From JBMNQH01 sp050944035 (GTDB lineage: Bacteria > Bacillota > Clostridia > Oscillospirales > Oscillospiraceae), in the NCBI GenBank assembly GCA_050944035.1, contig JBMNQH010000025.1:1-19424 (forward strand): a stretch of 19,424 nt of DNA, given 5' to 3'. Made by a program: the position numbers and the translations under genes. Positions 1-6,583 of this stretch are shown one piece after another; within the stretch, counting starts at the first letter, position 1; the number at the start of each line of letters is the position of its first letter. The notes beneath the pieces were generated by a model. That model did no database searches, was not told where the DNA came from, and saw only the letters and a program-made list of their open reading frames with translations.

Positions 1-1064
1 ATCAGGGGCTGATCCGGCATATTTATGTACGCACGGGCGCAGTCAGCGGCGAAGCGCATTTGTGCCTCATCACTGCGCGCCCCAAACTCCCTGCAAAAGA
101 CGACCTCATCGCCCGCCTGACGGCAGCGGTTCCCTGTCTGACCGGCATTGTGCAGAACATCAACAAACGCACCGACAACGTCATTCTGGGCGACCGCACG
201 GTGACGCTGTGGGGCGAATCTGAGCTTCAGGACGTGCTGTGCGGTAATGTGTTCCGCCTATCCCCACATGCCTTCTATCAGGTCAACCACGCGCAGACCG
301 AGCGTCTGTACGCCTGTACACTGGATTTTGCCGCCCTGACCGGCAAGGAGACGGTCATTGACCTGTACTGCGGCGCAGGCACCATCACCCTTGCACTCGC
401 AGGCAAGGCAGCACGGGTAATCGGTGTAGAGATTGTTCCGGAAGCGATCGATAACGCGCGCGAAAACGCAGAACGAAACAATATTCAAAACGTGGAATTC
501 ATCTGTGCCGACGCCGGACAGACCGCAATGATGCTGGCAGACCGTGGGGAGCATCCGGATGTACTGACCGTCGATCCCCCACGCAAGGGATTGAGTCTGG
601 AAGCCATTGAATCAGTGGTAAAAATGCAGCCGGAGCGCGTTGTTTATGTATCCTGCGACCCTGCGACGCTCGCGCGCGACTGTAAGCTGTTTGCCGAACG
701 CGGCTACCACATCACGAAAGCCCATGCCTACGATCTCTTCCCTCGCACACATCATGTGGAGACGGTAGTACTTTTGTCCAAACTAAACACCAAGCAGCAT
801 ATCGAAGTGGAGTTGAATCTGGATGAGCTGGATCTGACGGCGGCGGAGAGCAAGGCGACCTATGACGAGATCAAAGCCTATGTGTTGGAGAAGTATGGTT
901 TGAAGGTGTCCAGCTTATATATCTCCCAGGTCAAACGGAAATGCGGTCTGGAGGTTGGGCAGAGCTATAACTTGTCGAAAAAAGAAGATGCGAAAGTACC
1001 GCAGTGCCCGCCGGAGAAGGAAGCGGCGATTATGGAGGCATTGAGGCATTTTCAAATGATTTGA
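1..1064 (+). CDS. rlmD: 23S rRNA (uracil-C5)-methyltransferase RlmD, 5'-truncated by window, C-terminus supplied by the mobile element
   Basis: RlmD/RumA-family enzyme, which transfers a methyl group from S-adenosylmethionine to C5 of a uracil in 23S rRNA. The reading frame is already open at position 3, so the true start lies upstream of the window; the TTG at 60 is internal. Visible motifs are the SAM-binding loop VIDLYCGAGTITLALA (about 351-398), the DPPRKG motif (about 570-590) and the catalytic-cysteine motif SCDPATLARD (about 651-680). The canonical enzyme part ends at HHVETVVLLS (750-779). The remaining 94 residues form an extra tail containing KYGLKV, YISQVKRKCGL and EALRHFQMI. A homologous tail follows the same VETVVLLS in the recombinase at 18291-18638, which shows that the 3' end was exchanged when the element integrated. 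The protein is predicted to remain a full-length, functional enzyme. A strong terminator follows at once. Confidence 0.93.
   Translation, partial: QGLIRHIYVRTGAVSGEAHLCLITARPKLPAKDDLIARLTAAVPCLTGIVQNINKRTDNVILGDRTVTLWGESELQDVLCGNVFRLSPHAFYQVNHAQTERLYACTLDFAALTGKETVIDLYCGAGTITLALAGKAARVIGVEIVPEAIDNARENAERNNIQNVEFICADAGQTAMMLADRGEHPDVLTVDPPRKGLSLEAIESVVKMQPERVVYVSCDPATLARDCKLFAERGYHITKAHAYDLFPRTHHVETVVLLSKLNTKQHIEVELNLDELDLTAAESKATYDEIKAYVLEKYGLKVSSLYISQVKRKCGLEVGQSYNLSKKEDAKVPQCPPEKEAAIMEALRHFQMI
756..779 (+). other. attL, left attachment site within rlmD
   Basis: This stretch encodes VETVVLLS in rlmD and matches 18291-18314 at 19 of 24 bases. Its longest identical run is the 8-bp core gagacggt (759-766), followed after one mismatch by gtact. 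Immediately after it the RlmD sequence changes to a tail (KLNTKQ...) that I attribute to the element. The position of attL is inferred from the shared repeat and from the exchange of paralogous tails. Confidence 0.8.
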
Positions 1065-1070
1065 TCCGAT

Positions 1071-1122
1071 AAAATAGTCAAGCCTGTTTGCAGTATATAG
1101 CAAACGGACTTGGCTATTTTTT
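1071..1122 (+). terminator. Rho-independent terminator after rlmD
   Basis: A 21-bp stem, with a few G-U pairs, is formed by 1071-1091 and 1100-1120 around an 8-nt loop (1092-1099). The right arm ends in TTTT and runs on into TTATTT. It lies 6 nt after the rlmD stop and should insulate the cargo operon from rlmD transcription. It is part of the element, since it lies right of attL. Confidence 0.88.
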
Positions 1123-1330
1123 ATTTGGATATCATTCCTTTTTTGTTACACATCAGTTGCATACTTGAAATTGTTCTGGCCGCCTCATATTTACATAGAT
1201 TTTTCTTGATAAAAAGAAGAAAATTCGCGCAAATATGAAGATGATCCTTGTGCTTTGAGAGGGTTTGTGGTATCCTGCTATTGTGTATGTATCACTTCAG
1301 GTGCCTTATAATAAAGACAAGGGGACTGCT
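1123..1330 (+). promoter_or_regulatory. Promoter/leader region of the XRE-TcmP-radical SAM-Mod-Res operon
   Basis: This AT-rich gap separates the rlmD terminator from the first cargo gene and must hold the operon's promoter. A TATAAT hexamer at 1307-1312 is the best -10 match, but its -35 partner is poor: TTGTGT at 1281-1286 has a 20-bp spacer. TTGAAA at 1165-1170 with TATTTA 17 bp later is a second weak option. The ribosome binding site is aagggg at about 1319-1324, just before the ATG at 1331. The exact promoter is uncertain. Confidence 0.4.
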
Positions 1331-1552
1331 ATGGAAGTTAGTTACAAAAAATTATGGAAAATCCTGATAGATAGAGATATGAAGAAAAAGGATTTGCAGG
1401 CGAAGGCCGGTATCAGCTGGGCGTCCGTTACCAAGCTGTCTAAAGGTGAAACTGTCAGTATGGAAGTGCTAATGAAGGTATGCAAAACGTTGAATTGCGA
1501 TATTGGAGACATCGTAGAGTTGATTCCTACCGAAAAAGACGTTATTAAGTGA
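1331..1552 (+). CDS. Small XRE/Cro-type helix-turn-helix regulator
   Basis: A 73-residue DNA-binding protein that is almost entirely one Cro/C1-type helix-turn-helix domain. The recognition segment is about residues 18-42 (KKKDLQAKAGISWASVTKLS), and the family-typical CDIGDIVELIP lies near the C-terminus. I chose the ATG at 1331 because a purine-rich ribosome binding site (aagggg) precedes it; a longer frame to 1265 has no such site and adds residues atypical of the family. It is the first gene of the cargo operon, and its stop lies within the ribosome binding site of the next gene. It probably autoregulates the operon (inference from position and family). Confidence 0.85.
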   Translation: MEVSYKKLWKILIDRDMKKKDLQAKAGISWASVTKLSKGETVSMEVLMKVCKTLNCDIGDIVELIPTEKDVIK

Positions 1553-1563
1553 AGGGTGACGAT

Positions 1564-2688
1564 ATGCCAGCGAGAAAGAAAAGCGTAATTAGCAAGGCCA
1601 GCCCTCACACAATCAAGAAATTTGAACTGATAGAGGAATACATTAAATCGTGGGCGCAGAAGTTGATGTTGAATAACTCATGCAATGGCCTGATCTTTAT
1701 AGATTGCATGTGCAATAGCGGGATTTATACAGATGACGCTGGAGAAATTGTAAAAGGCACGGCTGTGAGGGTATCGGAGGCACTGCTTGAAGTTGCAAGA
1801 ACATATACCGATAAAACCGTGTACATCTATCTGAATGACAAGGACGCCAAGCGGGTGGATGAACTGGAGAAGCATTTGCCGCAGAATGAGCGCAATTTTC
1901 AGATTGTGACGTCAAGGCTGGATGCGCATGAGCTTCTTAAGACTATCGGGCCACAGTTATGCCAGACAGGACATTTGCATTACTTCCTGCTTTATGATCC
2001 GTATGATGCTTCGATTGACTGGGAGGCACTATTGCCGTTCTTCCGCAATTGGGGCGAGGTCATGATAAATCACATGGTCTCCGATCCGGTCAGAGCGATA
2101 ACCCGTGCCAAGCGGAAAACGACAAAGGAAAAGTATGAGAATACTTACCTTGAAGACTTTGAAAAGCTGGTGCCCTTCGGAAGTGACAAGGCTGCCTATG
2201 AGGCAAGAGTGGAGGAAATCATCTCTTCCTTGCATGGGACGCGTAGATATTACGTTGCAGCGTTTCCTTTCTACAATACGAACAACTCGCACATGTATAA
2301 CCTGATACATTGTACGAGCCATAAGGAAGGATTCAAGCTGTATAAGAAGAGTGCATGGAAGGTTTTCGGAGCACAGTCTTCTACCAAACACTCCACAGAA
2401 AGTGGGCAGCTGCGATTTGACTTTGATGGGGTTGTTACATTGGATACGGATACTTCCTGTTTCCATGTAAGAGATATCGCAAAGTATTTGCAGGACAATT
2501 TTAAGGGGCGCAATCTAGTACCACTTACTGAATTGTGGGACTTGCTGGATGACCATCCAATCTTTCCATCAGAAGGCTATCGGAACGAAATCAAGAAAGA
2601 ACTGGTCAGTGACTACGGAGCAAAAATTGAGCAGATTGTCCGAGTCGAAACAAACAAGAAAGAATACGTCATTTCATTCTCTTCGTGA
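1564..2688 (+). CDS. Three-Cys-motif partner protein, TcmP-like (copy 1, divergent)
   Basis: A 374-residue protein recognised as TcmP-like from its fold pattern and its place next to a second TcmP and a three-Cys radical-SAM-like gene. The core looks like a class I SAM-methyltransferase Rossmann fold: a first strand with IFIDCMCNSGIY (residues 44-55) where motif I (D-x-F-x-G-x-G) should be, YIYLNDKD (87-94) for motif II, and FLLYDPYDASIDW (141-153) containing the DPY motif. Motif I has lost its canonical glycines and carries two cysteines, so SAM binding may be altered or absent. The C-terminal ~100 residues (KDIAKYL-like and ELWDLLDDHP segments) resemble a winged-helix region; that is only an impression. 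The ATG at 1564 is preferred over the GTG at 1549 because gaaggg lies 7 nt before it. Biochemical function of the family is unknown. Confidence 0.72.
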   Translation: MPARKKSVISKASPHTIKKFELIEEYIKSWAQKLMLNNSCNGLIFIDCMCNSGIYTDDAGEIVKGTAVRVSEALLEVARTYTDKTVYIYLNDKDAKRVDELEKHLPQNERNFQIVTSRLDAHELLKTIGPQLCQTGHLHYFLLYDPYDASIDWEALLPFFRNWGEVMINHMVSDPVRAITRAKRKTTKEKYENTYLEDFEKLVPFGSDKAAYEARVEEIISSLHGTRRYYVAAFPFYNTNNSHMYNLIHCTSHKEGFKLYKKSAWKVFGAQSSTKHSTESGQLRFDFDGVVTLDTDTSCFHVRDIAKYLQDNFKGRNLVPLTELWDLLDDHPIFPSEGYRNEIKKELVSDYGAKIEQIVRVETNKKEYVISFSS

Positions 2689-2719
2689 GAAAGAATGTGA
2701 ACGAGGATAAAAAATAACA

Positions 2720-3583
2720 ATGGTAACATCACAGAAATTTGGTGGCAAATGGACGGAGGAAAAACTCAATATCTTCACGAGCTACCTGGAAGCATACCTA
2801 ATTGCGTTGCAAAACCAGAAGTTCAAGAAGATTTATATTGACGCTTTCGCTGGGACAGGAGAAATTGAGACCAGCGACGGTGAGCAGTACCTTGTAGGTT
2901 CTGCCAAGAGGGCACTGGCCGCAGATAGAAAATTTGACCGTTACTACTTCATCGAAGGAGACGAGAAAAAGGCAGCGGAGCTCCAGGAGATGGTAAACGC
3001 AGAGTTCCCGTACTTGTCGAGGGTCGTCACTGTTTACTGTGGAGATGCAAACGACAAGCTCGCACAGATTATTCGTGATGTAGATTGGCGGTATAATCGA
3101 GGTCTCTTATTTTTAGATCCTTATGCGACACAGGTGAATTGGACGACGCTTGAGACTGTGGCAAGGACGAAGTCTATTGATGTTTGGTATCTGTTCCCGT
3201 TCTCGGCACTGAATAGGATGCTGCCCAAAAACGGTAAGTATGAAACATGGGAAAACTGCATAGACAGGTTGCTGGGAGATGATGGTTGGCAGACCGAATT
3301 TTATAAGGAAGACCCACAAATGTCACTGTTTGATCTGCTCCCCGACTCTGGGACGGTTAACAGCGGCACAAGAAAGATCAAGGATTCCAATTCGGATCAT
3401 ATCAAGGCTTATATCATTTCTCGGCTGGGGACGATATTCCCTTGCGTGTCTCAGCATCCACGGATTTTCAGGAACAGCCGGAACTCGCCGATGTTCTTAT
3501 TCTGCTTTGCTATTTCGAGTGAGAGTCCGAAGGCGCAGAGACTCGCTCTGCGGATAGCAGATCACATATTAAAGAATAAGTAG
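2720..3583 (+). CDS. Three-Cys-motif partner protein TcmP (copy 2, canonical)
   Basis: A 287-residue protein and the better TcmP match of the pair. It opens with the family-typical FGGKWTEEKL (7-16) and has an intact SAM-methyltransferase-like motif I DAFAGTGE (41-48). It also has an acidic strand end FIEGDEKK (77-84), CGDAND (107-112), and FLDPYATQVNW (131-141) in the place of a methyltransferase catalytic DPPY loop, followed by WYLFPFSALNRMLP (156-169). TcmP proteins are known as genomic partners of radical-SAM/three-Cys-motif or DUF5131-type proteins, and such a gene follows 18 nt downstream. Substrate and reaction are unknown; nucleic acid methylation is a guess from the fold. The ribosome binding site is weak (agg about 13 nt upstream), which suggests translational dependence on the previous gene. 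Confidence 0.82.
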   Translation: MVTSQKFGGKWTEEKLNIFTSYLEAYLIALQNQKFKKIYIDAFAGTGEIETSDGEQYLVGSAKRALAADRKFDRYYFIEGDEKKAAELQEMVNAEFPYLSRVVTVYCGDANDKLAQIIRDVDWRYNRGLLFLDPYATQVNWTTLETVARTKSIDVWYLFPFSALNRMLPKNGKYETWENCIDRLLGDDGWQTEFYKEDPQMSLFDLLPDSGTVNSGTRKIKDSNSDHIKAYIISRLGTIFPCVSQHPRIFRNSRNSPMFLFCFAISSESPKAQRLALRIADHILKNK

Positions 3584-3601
3584 GCGGAGGATGGAGTTAG
3601 C

Positions 3602-4366
3602 TTGAAAACCATAACGCGAAAATCCATGCTTTACCAGACAGGCGTTGAGTATGGTGACTATACGATGAATCACGTGCAGGGATGTGCACATGGATGTAAA
3701 TATCCATGCTACGCATTCCTGTTGAAAAAACGGTTCGGGCAAATTAAAGACTACGATAGTTGGCTGGAGCCATATCTGGTGTCTAATACCCTCGAACTGC
3801 TGGATAAGGAGATACCAAAGCTCAGGGACAAAATACAGTCCGTTCAGCTTTGTTTTACGACAGACCCATTTATGCTAGGATATCCGGAAATATCAGCTAT
3901 GAGCATAGCGGCTATGTGGAAGCTGAATGAGGCAGGTATAAAATGTACAACGCTTACCAAAGGTCTGCTGCCTATAGAACTGGCGCAGCTTTCTCCGGAA
4001 AATGAGTACGGTATTACACTCATTTCCTTGGATGAGACATACCGAGAAAAAATGGAGCCGGGTGCAGCTTCTTATACGGAGCGGTTGGCTGCTTTGCGAG
4101 CGCTCCATGATGCAGGCTGCCGGACTTGGGTAAGCATCGAGCCTTATCCCACGCCGAACATGATTGAGCAGGATTTGAACAAAATCTTAGAGGCGGTAGC
4201 GTTTACCGACCGTATCATTTTTGGTAGAACGAATTACAGCAAGATGGCAAACGCCTACAGGAGACATAAACACTTTTACAATGTATGCGCGACAGAAGTA
4301 ATTACTTTCTGCCAGGAGCACGGCATTGATTACCATATCAAAGAAAAGACGATCACAGAAGAATGA
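3602..4366 (+). CDS. Radical-SAM-like three-Cys-motif protein (SPL/DUF5131-like)
   Basis: A 254-residue protein whose N-terminus holds GCAHGCKYPCYAF, i.e. cysteines at residues 28, 32 and 36 spaced CX3CX3C. Classical radical SAM enzymes use CX3CX2C to bind a [4Fe-4S] cluster; an extra residue (a proline) lies before the third cysteine here. The rest resembles a spore-photoproduct-lyase-like radical SAM barrel: FTTDPF (85-90), TTLTKG, GITLISLDE, and a WVSIEPYPTP strand near residue 180. The start is a TTG at 3602 behind a ggagg/ggag site; ATG codon 9 is the alternative. It is cotranscribed with the two TcmP genes and immediately precedes the DNA methyltransferase, so a role in modifying a nucleic acid or a partner protein is plausible but unproven. 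Confidence 0.78.
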   Translation: MKTITRKSMLYQTGVEYGDYTMNHVQGCAHGCKYPCYAFLLKKRFGQIKDYDSWLEPYLVSNTLELLDKEIPKLRDKIQSVQLCFTTDPFMLGYPEISAMSIAAMWKLNEAGIKCTTLTKGLLPIELAQLSPENEYGITLISLDETYREKMEPGAASYTERLAALRALHDAGCRTWVSIEPYPTPNMIEQDLNKILEAVAFTDRIIFGRTNYSKMANAYRRHKHFYNVCATEVITFCQEHGIDYHIKEKTITEE

Positions 4367-4376
4367 GGTGGAAACG

Positions 4377-6581
4377 GTGGCACTATTACAAGATCTGATC
4401 CAGCAGATCGACGATCCCACACTTCGGGATAGGATTTTGCAGGAAACCGATAAATTGATAAAGCAAAAAAAGTTTGGGCTCGTATTTGAGGAACATCTGC
4501 CGGAATGCACACCGCTCTATGACGTGCCAATTCGCGTTGGCTCAAAGGTTGCGCTAAAGACCGGATACGTTAGCGATATTTATACGGTCATGAAAATTGA
4601 TAGTGACAAAGTGCTCTGCGACCGCCGTGAGACACACGAGCAGAAAATCTTCAAGATGGATGAAATTGTGGTAGTGGCCGAATTTGGAGAGCCAATCTAC
4701 CCAACGCTGAAACTGATTGACACTGTGGAGAACGCTCCGAACAGTGACCTTTGGCATACTTTGATTGAGGCGGACAATTATCATGCCCTTCAGTTGCTGG
4801 AATACCTTTATGCAGAAAAGGTTGATTGTATCTATATTGATCCGCCATACAATACTGGTGCAAAGGACTGGAAGTATAATAACGACTATGTGGACAACTC
4901 TGATGCTTACCGCCATAGTAAATGGCTCTCGATGATGGAAAAGCGTTTGAAGCTGGCAAAGAAATTGTTAAATCCGGAAGACTCGGTTTTAATTGTAACC
5001 ATTGATGAGAAAGAATATTTGCATTTAGGCTGTCTGCTGGAGGAGATTTTTCCTGAAGCACGAATCCAGATGATTACAACAGTAATTAGTGCGAAAGGTG
5101 TGGTTCGTACAGGTCAGTTTTCTCGGGTGGAAGAATATATCTATATACTTGAATTAGGAAATTCTTCTGTTCAACCAGGAGTATATAATATGCTCGATGA
5201 CGAAGTAAAAAAAGAACCAGATAGATCAATTGAATGGTTGGGCTTTAGGCGCAGAGCACCACAGGCAAAAAGAGATTCAAGGCCGAACCAATTTTACCCC
5301 ATATTTGTTAGCAACTCGGACGGAAAAATCGTTTCAATCGGGGATGTAGTAAAGCATGGCGTTGATAAAATTCTAATTCCTGTGCCAGATGGGTGTACTG
5401 CTCTATGGCCTCTGAGCAAAGATGGGGATGAAAGGCTTTGGAGTCTTGTTCCTGAGCAAGCCAGATTAAATTTTGAAAAAGGATATTTGAAAGTTAACAA
5501 TTGGAATGCCGAAAGTAGAACTGGAACGGTATATTATTTACCCTCTGGAACGATTGATGCCATAGAAAATGGAAAAGCAGAGATAACAGGGTACAATGCT
5601 GACGGCTCCGTTGAGGCAAAATATCACTCAGAAGGAACAACACCACCTAAACGCGTGTGGAACATGAAAACTCATAACGCGGAAACGTATGGTACTAATA
5701 TCCTAAATGCAATTATTGGCAAGCGATTTGATTACCCGAAATCTCTTTACGCGGTTCATGATACAATTCGCTTTTATGTGGAACGAAAAAAAAGCGCCCT
5801 CATTGTCGACTTCTTTTCCGGTTCTGGCACAACGCTCCACGCCGTCAACCTGCTGAACGCAGAAGACGGCGGTCACCGCCGCTGTATTATGGTCACAAAC
5901 AATGAGGTTTCGGATGCGGAAGCGAAGGTCCTCACGAAGCAAGGCCTAAAGCCTGGTGATGAGGAATGGGAGCGGCTCGGTATTGCTCGCCATGTAACAT
6001 GGCCTCGAACGCTTTGTTCCATTAAGGGATGCAACATTGATGGTAAACCTCTTGATGGTAATTATGGATGTAATGTGGAACAATATACCGAGATTGAAGG
6101 AGAAATTACTAATCCCGAAACCGGGAAAAAGCTTCGAGGAAAAGTATATAAAAAAGAAAAAAGACCTGCTTATCCCGAATTAACAGATTTGAAGATGTCT
6201 GATGGGTTCAAAACCAATGCTGCCTTTTTCAAACTGAGCTTCCTCGACAAGAACTCCGTGGCTCTTGGCAGGCAATTCAGAGAACTGCTCCCGGTGCTTT
6301 GGATGAAGGGCGGAGCCATTGGAAGATGTCCGGCGCTCGAAAGTGACGAGCTTCCGGAGATGCTCATTCTGCCACAGAACAAAGTGGCAGTTCTGATAGA
6401 CGAAATATATTATTCCGAGTTTGATGCGGAATTAAGCCAGCATCCAGAAATTCAGACAGTCTTTATCGTGACAGATTCAGAGATAGCTTACCGGTCAATG
6501 ATCCGCGCCTATGATGGCAAAACCTGCTATCAGCTTTACCGGGATTATCTGGACAATTTCCGTATCAACACAGGGAGGTAA
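4377..6581 (+). CDS. mod: Site-specific DNA methyltransferase, beta class (type III Mod-like)
   Basis: A 734-residue DNA N-methyltransferase, probably adenine-N6. The catalytic motif IV DPPYNTG (155-161) precedes the SAM-binding motif I FSGSGTT (480-486), the order that defines the beta class used by type III Mod subunits. The ~320 residues between them should hold the target recognition region. An N-terminal ~130-residue domain of unknown role precedes the catalytic part, and the C-terminal AFFKLSFLDKNSVALGRQF segment is shared with Mod proteins. I prefer the GTG at 4377, which has gaggtgg 5 nt upstream and lies just after the radical-SAM-like stop; a TTG at 4326 would give an unlikely overlap. 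Its stop sits 2 nt before the helicase ATG, indicating a Mod-Res pair. Base composition of the target recognition part differs from the flanks. Confidence 0.9.
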   Translation: MALLQDLIQQIDDPTLRDRILQETDKLIKQKKFGLVFEEHLPECTPLYDVPIRVGSKVALKTGYVSDIYTVMKIDSDKVLCDRRETHEQKIFKMDEIVVVAEFGEPIYPTLKLIDTVENAPNSDLWHTLIEADNYHALQLLEYLYAEKVDCIYIDPPYNTGAKDWKYNNDYVDNSDAYRHSKWLSMMEKRLKLAKKLLNPEDSVLIVTIDEKEYLHLGCLLEEIFPEARIQMITTVISAKGVVRTGQFSRVEEYIYILELGNSSVQPGVYNMLDDEVKKEPDRSIEWLGFRRRAPQAKRDSRPNQFYPIFVSNSDGKIVSIGDVVKHGVDKILIPVPDGCTALWPLSKDGDERLWSLVPEQARLNFEKGYLKVNNWNAESRTGTVYYLPSGTIDAIENGKAEITGYNADGSVEAKYHSEGTTPPKRVWNMKTHNAETYGTNILNAIIGKRFDYPKSLYAVHDTIRFYVERKKSALIVDFFSGSGTTLHAVNLLNAEDGGHRRCIMVTNNEVSDAEAKVLTKQGLKPGDEEWERLGIARHVTWPRTLCSIKGCNIDGKPLDGNYGCNVEQYTEIEGEITNPETGKKLRGKVYKKEKRPAYPELTDLKMSDGFKTNAAFFKLSFLDKNSVALGRQFRELLPVLWMKGGAIGRCPALESDELPEMLILPQNKVAVLIDEIYYSEFDAELSQHPEIQTVFIVTDSEIAYRSMIRAYDGKTCYQLYRDYLDNFRINTGR

Positions 6582-6583
6582 CT

